DNA of 54,538 nucleotides from positions 1-54,538 of the forward strand of contig CALXHO010000009.1 of assembly GCA_944388125.1 (NCBI GenBank), read 5' to 3'. Every line of letters starts with the position of its first letter. Positions within the stretch are counted from its first letter, which is position 1. This stretch comes from an uncultured Gemmiger sp. (GTDB lineage Bacteria; Bacillota; Clostridia; Oscillospirales; Ruminococcaceae). Made by a program: the position numbers and the translations under genes. The notes beneath the pieces are model-generated. The model searched no databases, was not told the origin of the DNA, and saw nothing but the letters and a program-made list of their open reading frames with translations. Shown here one piece after another: positions 8,838-17,108 of the stretch.

Positions 8838-9089
8838 TTACTGGCGGACGTAATCGCGCACCAGTGCCTGAAGCAGATCGTCGCGGTCCACGCGGCGGAT
8901 CAGAGCGCGGGCATTTTTGTAGGTGGTGATGTAAGTAGGATCTTCCGACAGAATGTAGCCCACAAGCTGATTGATGGGGTTATAGCCCTTTTCCTCCAGT
9001 GCGCTGTACACCTGAAGAACCACTTTCTTGATCTCCGCGTCCTTTTCATCCCGAATGGAAAAAATTGCGGTAGGCTCCGAAATAGCCAT
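8838..9089 (-). CDS. ireB: IreB family regulatory phosphoprotein
   Basis: 83 residues of the UPF0297/YrzL family. The signature EEKGYNPINQLVGYILSEDPTYIT and the C-terminal RDDLLQALVRDYVR match IreB, known in enterococci as a small dimeric substrate of the PASTA kinase IreK that influences cephalosporin resistance and cell-wall homeostasis. AAGGGGGT precedes the ATG. In many Firmicutes it sits with yrqF and yrzB; here it stands alone with its own promoter and terminator. Confidence 0.92.
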   Translation of the reverse strand: MAISEPTAIFSIRDEKDAEIKKVVLQVYSALEEKGYNPINQLVGYILSEDPTYITTYKNARALIRRVDRDDLLQALVRDYVRQ

Positions 9090-9156
9090 GCAATAACCCC
9101 CTTTTTACAACGGCGTTTCCCGCAAGAACACCGTGGAATCGTACCTTATGTTGCCT

Positions 9157-9185
9157 ATTATATACGAGAACACGGCGTTCCGCAA
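9157..9185 (-). promoter_or_regulatory. Promoter of ireB
   Basis: On the reverse strand TTGCGG (9185-9180), 17 bp, TATAAT (9162-9157). Confidence 0.72.
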
Positions 9186-9249
9186 GTGGAAACCGGCCCT
9201 TTTTGGAGCAAATGTCAAAACATTCCGGCTTTTTTGCGCAAGTTTCCGA

Positions 9250-10380
9250 TCATCCCACGATCACATGGCCTTTCTGGATGACTTTGCAAATGTTCAGATC
9301 CTTGTCAGCCAGGATCACGTTGCCGTAGCGCCCGGCAGCCAGAGAGCCGTAATCGGCGTCCACACCGATGCTGCGTGCCGGGTTCTCGCTGGCGGCACGG
9401 ACGGCGCTTTCCAGCGGCACGCCCATATCCAGCACCGCGCGGCGCATGCAGTCATACAGACAGGTGGCGCTGCCCGCGATGACGCCGGGATGCTCGGTGA
9501 GGGTGGCACGGGGGCCCTTGACGGTAACGGCCTGACCGCCCAGACTGTACTCGCCGTCGGGCAGGCCGCAGGCCATCATGCTGTCGGCAATAAGGATGAC
9601 ACGATCGTCGCCGAAGGTGTTGAAAGTAAAGCGGACCATGGCGGGATGGATGTGCACACCGTCGGTGATGAGTTCCACCTCCGCCTTGTCCTCCAGCGCT
9701 GCAATGATGGGGCCGGGTTCCCGGTGGGTGATCCCCGGCATGGCATTGTACAGATGGGTCATGTGGGAGGCACCGGCGGCAAAGGCCTTCCTGGCGGTGG
9801 CATAGTCGGTGCAGGTATGGGCGATGGAAATACGCACCTCATCGTGGCAGGCCTCAATGAAAGACATGGCAGTGGGTTCCTCGGGAGCGAGATCCACCAG
9901 CTTGATCAGTCCGCCGGAACGCGCCTGCAGGCGGCGGAACATCTCCACGTTGGCAGGCGTCAGATACTTGGGGTTCTGTGCGCCGATCTTGTCCGGGCTG
10001 ATGAAAGGCCCTTCCATGTTGATACCCACCAGGTCGGCACCCTTGCCGTTCTTGTGAGCGGCTGCCGTGTCCATGATACCGTTGAGGATCTCCTCACTGT
10101 AGGTCATGGTGGCCGGGCAGATGGCAAGCACGCCTTTGCTGGCCTCAAAATCGGCCAGAGCCTGGATGGATTCCTCGGTGGCGTCGCAGAAGTCATGGCC
10201 CACTGCGCCGTGGAAGTGAATGTCCAGCAGGCCGGGCAGAGCGTAAAGCCCCTGGGCGTCAATGACTTCCTCCCCGGGCAGAGGCTCGGCCCCGAAGACG
10301 ATGCGGCCATCCCGGATGATGAGATCCCCCACCGCAAAGACGTGCTGCGGCGTGTAGACGTTTGCGTTTTTGATGATCAT
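9250..10380 (-). CDS. nagA: N-acetylglucosamine-6-phosphate deacetylase
   Basis: Hydrolyses GlcNAc-6-phosphate to glucosamine-6-phosphate and acetate. The 376-residue protein belongs to the amidohydrolase superfamily: metal site HFHG (H55 and H57), NMEGPFIS, HLYNAMPGITHREPG and a C-terminal SLAAGRYGNVILAD strand. It starts at an ATG that follows AAGAGGAACT. It lies 31 bases downstream of nagB on the same strand, so the two form an operon. Confidence 0.95.
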   Translation of the reverse strand: MIIKNANVYTPQHVFAVGDLIIRDGRIVFGAEPLPGEEVIDAQGLYALPGLLDIHFHGAVGHDFCDATEESIQALADFEASKGVLAICPATMTYSEEILNGIMDTAAAHKNGKGADLVGINMEGPFISPDKIGAQNPKYLTPANVEMFRRLQARSGGLIKLVDLAPEEPTAMSFIEACHDEVRISIAHTCTDYATARKAFAAGASHMTHLYNAMPGITHREPGPIIAALEDKAEVELITDGVHIHPAMVRFTFNTFGDDRVILIADSMMACGLPDGEYSLGGQAVTVKGPRATLTEHPGVIAGSATCLYDCMRRAVLDMGVPLESAVRAASENPARSIGVDADYGSLAAGRYGNVILADKDLNICKVIQKGHVIVG

Positions 10381-10411
10381 GACAGAGTTCCTCTTTTCCA
10401 GAGCAAAGCGC

Positions 10412-11137
10412 TCAGATCAGGCACAGGGCTTCCTCATCGCCCACCAGCGTAAAGTCAGGATGCATCTGCAGGATGGAGGCGGGGACTTCCGGCGTGACCG
10501 GGCCGAAGAAGGCCTTCTTGACGATTTCGGCCTTGCCCTTGCCATTGACGACCATCAGCACCTTGCGGGCCTGCATGATGGTCTTGATGCCCATGGTGTA
10601 GGCCTGGCGGGGGACATCTTCCTTCTTGTCAAAGAAACGCTTGTTGGCCTCGATGGTTTCGTCGGTCAGGGTGACACAGTGAGTGCCAAGCTCAAAGGCT
10701 GCACCCGGCTCGTTGAATCCGATGTGGCCGTCATGGCCGATGCCCAGCAGCTGCAGATCAATGCCGCCCACATTGTGGATGACTTCATCGTAACGCTTGC
10801 ACTCGCCCTCAGCGTCCATGTTGGTGCCGTCGGGCAGGTTGATGCGGCTGGGATCAATGTTCACATAGTTGAAGAAATTGTCGTGCATGAAGCTCCAGTA
10901 ACTCTGGGGATTTTCCCGGGGCAGACCGCGGTATTCGTCCAGATTGACGGTGGTGACTTCGGAGAAGTCCACGTCCCCCTTGTTGTACCAGTCGATGAGC
11001 TGTTTGTAGGTGCCGACGGGGGTGCCGCCGGTGGCAAGGCCCAGCACGCAGTTGGGCTTCATGATGACCTGAGCGGAAATGATGTTGGCCGCCTTGCGGG
11101 ACATGTCATGGTAATCTTTGGCGCGGATGATCTTCAT
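10412..11137 (-). CDS. nagB: Glucosamine-6-phosphate deaminase
   Basis: Converts glucosamine-6-phosphate to fructose-6-phosphate and ammonia. The 241 residues show the phosphate-binding GLATGGTPVGTY (33-44), VNLDEYRGL with D67 and E68, and the catalytic GIGHDGHIGFNEPG (132-145, His138 and Glu143). AAAGGAGAT precedes the ATG. The allosteric C-terminus found in the 266-residue enterobacterial enzyme is shortened, as in other Firmicutes. Confidence 0.96.
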   Translation of the reverse strand: MKIIRAKDYHDMSRKAANIISAQVIMKPNCVLGLATGGTPVGTYKQLIDWYNKGDVDFSEVTTVNLDEYRGLPRENPQSYWSFMHDNFFNYVNIDPSRINLPDGTNMDAEGECKRYDEVIHNVGGIDLQLLGIGHDGHIGFNEPGAAFELGTHCVTLTDETIEANKRFFDKKEDVPRQAYTMGIKTIMQARKVLMVVNGKGKAEIVKKAFFGPVTPEVPASILQMHPDFTLVGDEEALCLI

Positions 11138-11191
11138 GATGGTATCTCCTTTTCTATCTTACCCGAAATCATGGGAGCGGGGAAGAATCCT

Positions 11192-11220
11192 ATAATAAAA
11201 GTATAACATGGATTTGTGAA
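11192..11220 (-). promoter_or_regulatory. Promoter of nagBA
   Basis: Reverse strand: TTCACA (11220-11215), 17 bp, TATTAT (11197-11192), about 55 bases before the nagB start. Confidence 0.65.
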
Positions 11221-11261
11221 CGGTCTGTGACCGTGTGCGGGATCACAGCAATTCCGGCAAA

Positions 11262-11300
11262 TAAAATCGCCCTGGGCGGGCTGGGACGCCCGCCCAAGGC
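11262..11300 (-). terminator. Terminator of the PTS gene
   Basis: A 13-bp stem with one mismatch (11269-11281 with 11288-11300), followed on the reverse strand by GATTTTATTT. Confidence 0.75.
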
Positions 11301-11354
11301 GGTGGCTGCGGGAGGAACCAGAACTCCCGGCGGAAAACAGAGGAAAGAAGCTTT

Positions 11355-12846
11355 TTACAGCATCTTCTTCAGTTCGTCGTACACGAACTGGACCTTGGGT
11401 CCGATGACGACCTGGCAAGCGTTCTTGCCGGGCTTGATCACGCCGGCGGCACCGGCGGCCTTGACGGCCTTGTCATCGACCAGGCTGCTGTCCTTCACAT
11501 CGAAGCGCAGACGGGTGGCGCAGTAGTCAACATTGGTGACGTTGCCCTTGCCGCCCACAGCAGCCAGAACACCGGAAGCGATGTCGGTGAAGCTGTTGTT
11601 GGCCAGCTTGGCGGGAGCCTCAGCGGAGGTATCCTCGTCCTCACGGCCGGGGGTCTTCAGGTCGAAGACCTTGATGGCAAAGTAGAACACCACGAAGAAG
11701 ACGACCAGAGCAGCGAGGCCCAGAGGGATGATCATGAGGGTGTTCTTTGCAGCGGGCAGAGAAGCGGAGAAGACCAGGTCGGTCAGGCCGGCAGAGAAGC
11801 TGAAGCCAGCGCGGAAGCCGACGTAGTAGGTGACGACGGTGAAGATGCCGTACAGCAGAGCGTAGACAACGTACAGCGGGAAAGCCAGGAACATGAATGC
11901 GAACTCAAAGGGCTCGGTAACGCCGCAGACGAAAGCGCAGATGGCAGCGGAGCCGACCAGACCGAAAGCAACCTTGCGGCGCTCGGGCTTGGCATTGAGG
12001 ATCATGGCAGCGGCAGCGCCGGGGATACCGAACATCATGCAGGGGAAGAAGCCGGACATGTACATGCCGAGATCCCAGTTGATTTCGGTGCCCATGGTGC
12101 CGATGTCACCGGTGACCTTGCCGGCCCAGAAGTTGGACAGATCGCCCAGGCCGATGGTGTCAAACCAGAAGACGTTGTTCAGTGCGTGATGCAGACCGGT
12201 GGGGATGAGCAGGCGGTTCAGGAAGGCGTAGATGCCGGCGCCGACGCCGCCCAGGCTTGACGATCGCGTCGCCCAGCCAAACCAGACCGGAGAAGATGAG
12301 GGGCCAGACGAACAGCAGGATCGCGGCCACGATGATGGAGACCAGAGCGGTGACGATGGCAACGCAGCGCTTGCCGCTGAAGAAAGCCAGAACGTCAGGC
12401 AGCTGGGTGCCCTTGAACTTGTTGTAGCAGACAGCGCCGATGATGCCGGCCAGGATGCCGATGAAGGCGTTCTCAATCTTGCCGAAGGCGAGGGTCTTGA
12501 TCTCGTCGTTGGCAACTGCGGGCATCAGGGTGGTGACGACGCTGGTGTTGAGCAGCTTGGTGATCATGAGGTAGGAGACCATGCCGGCCAGAGAAGCGGT
12601 GCCGTCGTGGTCATCGGCCAGGCCGACTGCGACGCCGACCGCGAACAGGATATGCATGTTGTCGATCAGGGCACCGCCGGCCTTGACCAGGAAAAAGCCG
12701 ATCATCTGAAGGAGACCGGTGACTTCGCCGCCCTGCATGGTGGACGGGCACAGCGCATAGCCAATGCCCATCAGAATACCGCAGATCGGCAGTGCAGCTA
12801 CGGGAAGCATCAATGCTTTGCCGAGCTTCTGCAATTGTTTCATCAT
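11355..12846 (-). pseudogene. nagE: PTS N-acetylglucosamine/glucose-type transporter IIBC, frameshifted
   Basis: Membrane sugar permease that phosphorylates its substrate during uptake; the neighbouring nagB and nagA argue for GlcNAc. Read from the ATG pair at 12846/12843 (AGGAGG upstream), the first ~196 codons encode the start of the IIC domain (KALMLPVAALPICGILMGIG). The second part, in another frame from about 12255 down, encodes the remaining IIC (LNRLLIPTGLHHALNNVFWFD) and a C-terminal IIB domain with the phosphorylated cysteine in DYCATRLRF (about residue 442 of the repaired protein). One extra base at 12256-12257 breaks GDAIV|SLGGVGAG. Removing it gives a 496-residue protein with no other defect. 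Either a sequencing error or a very recent mutation is likely. Confidence 0.85.
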
Positions 12847-13322
12847 AAGAAACATTCCTCCTAATATCTCTCGCGTTTGCTTACACAACCGACGGACCGC
12901 TCTGGTTCCCGGCGGCCCGTACACTTTGTTAAACAAATATTAACATATTCGTAACAAAAAAGAAAGGGATATTACGGAAGATTGGGCGTTATTACAAAAA
13001 ACTGTGCTGCTTCCTGGTGGAAACCTCCATAGAAGTGACAAAAATAACGCTTTGTCATGAAAAAACGTTCATTTTTCAACGCAGAAAAAATTCCGAATCG
13101 TTGAAAATCTAACAAAAAAGTGCAATGCGGCGGGGATTTCCATTGCTGCATTGCACTGTGATATTGTACAAAAATGCGCTTTGATTTTTGACAGCTTGTA
13201 CAGAGAAAGAAAAAGTGTACAACCGGATGCGCCGTTCTCGCTTGAAAGTACAAGAGGTTTGCCATCACATCTCAGACAGGGAATTTCACCGCCGTGAAAC
13301 TCTCAACTGACTGCAGCCGGCT
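12847..13322. other. 476-base non-coding region upstream of the PTS gene
   Basis: No gene is supported. It contains a reverse-strand terminator-like hairpin (13112-13157), a 13-bp palindrome TTTGTTAAACAAA (12925-12937) close to the PTS start, and several TGTACA-like motifs at about 13164-13255. It is clearly AT-richer than the flanking genes. It probably holds the promoter and regulatory leader of the PTS gene. Confidence 0.5.
13112..13157 (-). terminator. Terminator or attenuator upstream of the PTS gene
   Basis: AGTGCAATGC (13119-13128) pairs perfectly with GCATTGCACT (13148-13157); on the reverse strand the stem is followed by six T. It is 165 bases past the end of cutC and 265 bases before the PTS start, so it may end cutC transcription or attenuate the PTS leader. 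A reverse TACAAT at 13168-13163 lies just before it. Confidence 0.7.
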
Positions 13323-14090
13323 TCACAGCTTCTGAGCCAAGGCAAGGCGGGCTGCACGGACCGCCTTCTCACTGGTATAGGAGAGATGCCACTCATCCAG
13401 GCCGGGTAATCCCATGGGAACGCCCTCCCGCCGGAACTGCATGGAGCTTTCCACTTCCGCCTTGCCGCTCATGTGGAATGCCCGCGCCTGCGGCAGCTCC
13501 CGACGCAGTTGGGCGAGGACGGCGGCATTGACTCCGGCGCCAATCAGAACTTCCGGGCCGTCAATGGCATCCCGCAGGGCAAGCAATTGGCCGATGGTCT
13601 CCCGTCCGGCAAGACAGTTTGCGGCAGCGCCGCTTGTGAGAACGGTGTCAATTCCCAGTGCGGCAGCATCCCGGTAAGTCTGCAGCGGATCAAGGCTGAC
13701 GTCGATAGCCCGGTGCAGCGTCAATCCGGCCCCGTCCGCAGCGGCGCACAGGCGGCGTGTGGCCTGATGATCCAACGTGCCGTCTGCACGCAGTGCTCCC
13801 ACCACAAAACCATCGGCGCCGGCTTGCCGCAAGGACCGGATCTGCATACAAAGAAGATCAATTTCTTCCTCGCTGTATAAAAAGTCTCCGGCCCGGGGGC
13901 GCATGAGGCAGCGGACAGGAATCCGGCTTGCTTCACGGATCTGGAGAAGCAGCTCGGTCCAGGGAGTCAGGCCTCCCACAGAAAGGGCACTGCAAAGTTC
14001 CAGCCGGTCAGCGCCGCCCCGGATGGCTGCCATGGCAGAAGCGTAACTGTCAACACAAACTTCCAGCAGGGTGTTGTTTTCGGTTCCCAT
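13323..14090 (-). CDS. cutC: CutC family protein (copper homeostasis protein)
   Basis: 255-residue TIM-barrel protein. The hallmark LEVCVDSYASAMAAIRGGADRLELCSAL at the N-terminus (here broken for brevity at the family core) is followed by GGLTPW, VRCLMRPRAGDF, DGFVVGALRADG and LTSGAAANCLAG. CutC was linked to copper handling in E. coli, but the biochemical role is still debated. The ATG at 14090 is preferred (AGGAAGGG upstream); the frame extends upstream without a site. Confidence 0.9.
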   Translation of the reverse strand: MGTENNTLLEVCVDSYASAMAAIRGGADRLELCSALSVGGLTPWTELLLQIREASRIPVRCLMRPRAGDFLYSEEEIDLLCMQIRSLRQAGADGFVVGALRADGTLDHQATRRLCAAADGAGLTLHRAIDVSLDPLQTYRDAAALGIDTVLTSGAAANCLAGRETIGQLLALRDAIDGPEVLIGAGVNAAVLAQLRRELPQARAFHMSGKAEVESSMQFRREGVPMGLPGLDEWHLSYTSEKAVRAARLALAQKL

Positions 14091-14350
14091 ATATAAGTCA
14101 TCCCTTCCTATAACCCAAGCGGCCGTTTCTGCCATTACTATATCACAGCCAGGGGCGGATGAAAACACAAAACCTCCACAGCATGCCGCGGGAAACTTGC
14201 AGAGTGGGGAGCAGCATCTGTGAAGGCTTTGTGCAGTTATATGAGATTACCCGATAAAGGGTGGATACAGGCAATTAAGGGGCGGACACGGGCAGTGGAT
14301 TTCTATACCGCAAAACAGTGAACCACTCCGGCCTGTACAGGACAGGAGCA

Positions 14351-14629
14351 TTATGCCGCATGGCGTCCACCGGGTACCACGCGCAGTGGTACGGTACGCC
14401 GGGAAGGAGCCGAGGGACGGGACTGACGGGGCGCAGGCCGTACCTCTTCCGCCGGAAGAATCAGGCAGGAGACAAGATTGACGCCTACAAAAGAGACGAC
14501 TGCATACCCGATGGCCGCCGGCAGAGAGAGGGTCCCCTGAATGGCGGCGGAAAGGAGCACAAACAGAGCAGCCGTCTCAACCAGAAACAGAAACTTGCAG
14601 ACAGCCTGCTTAATATAGGTAAGATTCAT
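14351..14629 (-). CDS. Small two-helix membrane protein under repressor control
   Basis: A 92-residue protein starting MNLTYIKQAVCKFLFLV. Two hydrophobic helices (about 10-30 and 36-58) are followed by a proline- and arginine-rich cytoplasmic tail (RPAPRQSRPSAPSRR). The start is supported by GGAGGAGG. I recognise no family. It is divergent from the S24-type repressor gene, and its predicted promoter carries one of four copies of the same palindrome, so it is the obvious target of that repressor. Confidence 0.65.
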   Translation of the reverse strand: MNLTYIKQAVCKFLFLVETAALFVLLSAAIQGTLSLPAAIGYAVVSFVGVNLVSCLILPAEEVRPAPRQSRPSAPSRRTVPLRVVPGGRHAA

Positions 14630-14691
14630 GGAAATGCCTCCTCCGGAAAAAACGATGGTGAGTGAAAAACGATACCGCAAATACTCATGGA

Positions 14692-14813
14692 ACAACGTAT
14701 GGTTGTTTTGTATCTCCACTATAATACAACTTTTGGTTGTTGTCAAGACTGAATTTACAACTTTTGGTTGGCAAAAAATCAAAAATCTCTTTACATGAAC
14801 TACCTTTGGTTGT
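14692..14813. promoter_or_regulatory. Array of four ACAAC-N5-GTTGT operators
   Basis: Four 15-bp sites: 14692-14706 (perfect), 14726-14740 (perfect), 14757-14771 (last base differs) and 14799-14813 (one base differs in the left arm). Centres are 34, 31 and 42 bp apart, close to whole helical turns, so bound proteins would lie on nearly the same face. They fill the space between the divergent repressor and membrane-protein genes. Confidence 0.85.
14718..14746 (-). promoter_or_regulatory. Promoter of the small membrane protein
   Basis: Reverse strand: TTGACA (14746-14741), 17 bp, TATAGT (14723-14718). The operator at 14726-14740 lies wholly within the spacer. Confidence 0.75.
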
Positions 14814-14818
14814 ATAAT
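14790..14818 (+). promoter_or_regulatory. Promoter of the S24-type repressor
   Basis: TTTACA (14790-14795), 17 bp, TATAAT (14813-14818). The operator at 14799-14813 occupies the spacer, which predicts autorepression. Confidence 0.8.
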
Positions 14819-14874
14819 GAAAATACAATACAGCAGGAAAACGCTTCTTTGTGCAAAGAAGATTGGGGGACATT

Positions 14875-15495
14875 ATGTTTTCAGAACGCTTGAAGGCGGC
14901 CAGAAAGAGCAAAAAGCTCAGCCAGGCGGAGATTTCCCGCCGCTTGGGGGTGACACAGCAGGCTGTGGGCAAATGGGAGACGGGGCGGTCCACGCCGGAT
15001 CCCGGGACGGTTGCACGCCTTGCTGAAATTTTGGACACCACGGCGGATGCACTGCTTGGCCTGCATCAGCCGGAGTTCACTGACCGGAAAGAGCAGTTTG
15101 CTTCCTATGGGGAAAGCCCCATTCCGGTGGTGGGAACTGTACGTGCCGGCTACGGTGCACTCGCCTTTGAAGAGGATTATGGCACCGAGTATGCCTGCGT
15201 CAAGGACCCTTCCAGCTATTTTTACCTTGTGGTCAAGGGAGACAGTATGGAACCGCGCATCTCGGACGGGGACCTGGCACTGGTTCACCGACAGTCTACG
15301 CTGGAAAATGGTGAACTTGGCGTGATGGTTTACGGCACCGACGGCGAGGGCACACTGAAAAAGTACATTCGCCGGGGCAACGCCGTGGTGCTGCATCCCT
15401 TCAACCCCGATTATGAGGACCTGGTCATCAAGGGAGAGGACCTGGACCACCTCTACATAGCCGGCAAAGTAGTGGAGACCAAGACCAAGTGGTGA
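14875..15495 (+). CDS. XRE-S24 (LexA/CI-like) self-cleaving repressor
   Basis: 206 residues. An N-terminal helix-turn-helix of the XRE family (about 1-60: LSQAEISRRLGVTQQAVGKW) is joined to a C-terminal S24 peptidase-like domain. The self-cleavage elements are visible: Ala91-Gly92 bond (TVRAGYGA), nucleophile Ser124 (KGDSMEP) and general base Lys162 (GTLKKY), with Ser-Lys spacing of 38 against 37 in LexA. This is the architecture of phage CI and related stress-sensing repressors inactivated through RecA. TTGGGGGA precedes the ATG. It is flanked by four matching palindromes, its likely operators. No phage genes surround it. Confidence 0.88.
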   Translation: MFSERLKAARKSKKLSQAEISRRLGVTQQAVGKWETGRSTPDPGTVARLAEILDTTADALLGLHQPEFTDRKEQFASYGESPIPVVGTVRAGYGALAFEEDYGTEYACVKDPSSYFYLVVKGDSMEPRISDGDLALVHRQSTLENGELGVMVYGTDGEGTLKKYIRRGNAVVLHPFNPDYEDLVIKGEDLDHLYIAGKVVETKTKW

Positions 15496-15621
15496 GCATC
15501 CGGATTGGAAGTGCTTCCTGATTCCCCGGGTCTGCATTCAGTATACGATATCCTGCGTCCCATAATTTGGACTTTCCTCTGCCGGAAGGCCGGGAAAGAA
15601 CAGAAAACGATCTGATTCCGT

Positions 15622-15664
15622 CAGCCCACGGAGAGGCCGATCTTTCGGTGGGCTTTCTTTTTTA
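15622..15664 (+). terminator. Terminator after the repressor gene
   Basis: AGCCCAC pairs with GTGGGCT around a GC-rich loop, followed by a T-rich stretch from 15654. Confidence 0.75.
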
Positions 15665-15743
15665 TACCTTTTATAAATGATAATAAATACTGGGAACTTC
15701 AAAATGATTGATTACCTCATGAACAGGAGGGGAGGGAAGAAAA

Positions 15744-17108
15744 ATGGAGCTGGCGGAAAAGCTGGAGATCCTGGCGGACAGCGCCAAATATGATGTTGCA
15801 TGCACCTCCAGCGGAGTGGATCGTGGGGGACGCCATGGAAGCCTCGGAAGCTGCGTTGCACCGGGAATCTGTCATGCCTTCACACCGGACGGACGCTGCG
15901 TCTCTCTGCTGAAGGTTCTGTACTCCAATGCCTGCAGCTACGATTGCAGCTATTGCGTCAACCGCCGTTCCAACGATATCCGCCGCGCCACATTTGACCC
16001 GAGAGAGCTGGCGGAACTCACCATCGGCTTTTACCGCCGCAACTATATTGAGGGACTGTTTCTTTCCAGCGCAGTGGTGGCGACACCGGATCTCACGATG
16101 GAAAAAATGATCGAAGCACTGCGCATTCTGCGGGAGAAATACCATTTTCGCGGATATATCCATGCCAAGGCCATACCCGGAGCCGACCCCCTCCTGGTAC
16201 GGCGGCTGGGGTATCTGGCCGATCGCATGTCGGTGAATATTGAGTTGCCCAGCGCAGACAGCCTCCAGCGGCTGGCACCGGATAAAAAGAAATCGGCTGT
16301 CCTGGCACCTATGGGACAGATCGCGGCGGAATCCAAACAGAATCGCAGGGAATTGCAGCTTTACCGTTCGGCACAGCCCTTTGCGCCTGCGGGGCAGAGC
16401 ACACAAATGATTGTGGGTGCATCCCCGGAGACGGACCGCCACATTATGGGACTGACCGAAGCATTGTATAAAAAATACTCGCTCAAGCGCGTGTTTTATT
16501 CGGCATACCTGCCGGTTGTGGAGGATTCCCGTTTGCCGGCGCTCACCACACGGCCGCCTCTGCTGCGGGAACATCGCCTGTATCAGGCAGATTGGCTTTT
16601 GCGGTATTATCATTTTTCGGCGGGAGAACTCCTGAGCGAGGAGGAACCCAACTTCAACCCCTATCTGGACCCCAAATGCTGCTGGGCCATCCGCAACCCG
16701 GCCTTTTTCCCGGTGGAGGTCAACACAGCTGCCAAGGAGGATTTGCTCCGGGTGCCGGGTATCGGCCCCAAAAGCGCACTTCGTATCATCCAGGCGCGCA
16801 GGATGCAGCATCTGGGGATGGCGGAACTCAAACGAATCGGTGTGGTCCTCAAGCGGGCGCAGTACTTTATCACCTGTAACGGTTACCTGGGCGCCCATGG
16901 TACCCGGGCCGAGATCGCCAATGCATTGCTGGACCCCAAGGCATTCGGCGTGGGAGTGCAGCAGCTGAGCTTTGACGATTGCATGCCCAAAGCCCTTCCC
17001 GACGCGGCACCTGAATTGCATCGTCTGACGGCTGAGGGAATGGATGTGCTGCAGGCGGCAGCGCTCTTGAAGCAGGAGGCGGTTACATGCATTACCAGGC
17101 AGATGTAG
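15744..17108 (+). CDS. Putative DNA modification/repair radical SAM protein
   Basis: 454 residues. The radical-SAM CX3CX2C cluster is ACSYDCSYC (C64, C68, C71). Extra cysteines at 20, 37, 43 and 52 precede it and could bind a further cluster. A helix-hairpin-helix of non-specific DNA-binding type is near residues 324-352 (NTAAKEDLLRVPGIGPKSALRI). This matches the family named as a putative DNA modification/repair radical SAM protein that is genetically linked to a uracil-DNA-glycosylase-like partner. The ATG follows a GGAGGGGAGGG stretch. The next gene starts 22 bases before its stop, so the pair is coupled. The reaction is unknown. Confidence 0.9.
   Translation: MELAEKLEILADSAKYDVACTSSGVDRGGRHGSLGSCVAPGICHAFTPDGRCVSLLKVLYSNACSYDCSYCVNRRSNDIRRATFDPRELAELTIGFYRRNYIEGLFLSSAVVATPDLTMEKMIEALRILREKYHFRGYIHAKAIPGADPLLVRRLGYLADRMSVNIELPSADSLQRLAPDKKKSAVLAPMGQIAAESKQNRRELQLYRSAQPFAPAGQSTQMIVGASPETDRHIMGLTEALYKKYSLKRVFYSAYLPVVEDSRLPALTTRPPLLREHRLYQADWLLRYYHFSAGELLSEEEPNFNPYLDPKCCWAIRNPAFFPVEVNTAAKEDLLRVPGIGPKSALRIIQARRMQHLGMAELKRIGVVLKRAQYFITCNGYLGAHGTRAEIANALLDPKAFGVGVQQLSFDDCMPKALPDAAPELHRLTAEGMDVLQAAALLKQEAVTCITRQM

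Noticed and set aside
12250-12262. Programmed frameshift in the PTS gene
   Set aside because: No slippery heptamer or downstream structure of the usual kind; simple indel is more likely.
14692-14813. Short CRISPR-like array
   Set aside because: The repeated units are 15-bp palindromes lying in promoters, without spacers of constant length and without cas genes.
14875-15495. Prophage remnant
   Set aside because: The CI-like repressor is the only phage-like gene; no integrase, terminase or structural genes nearby.
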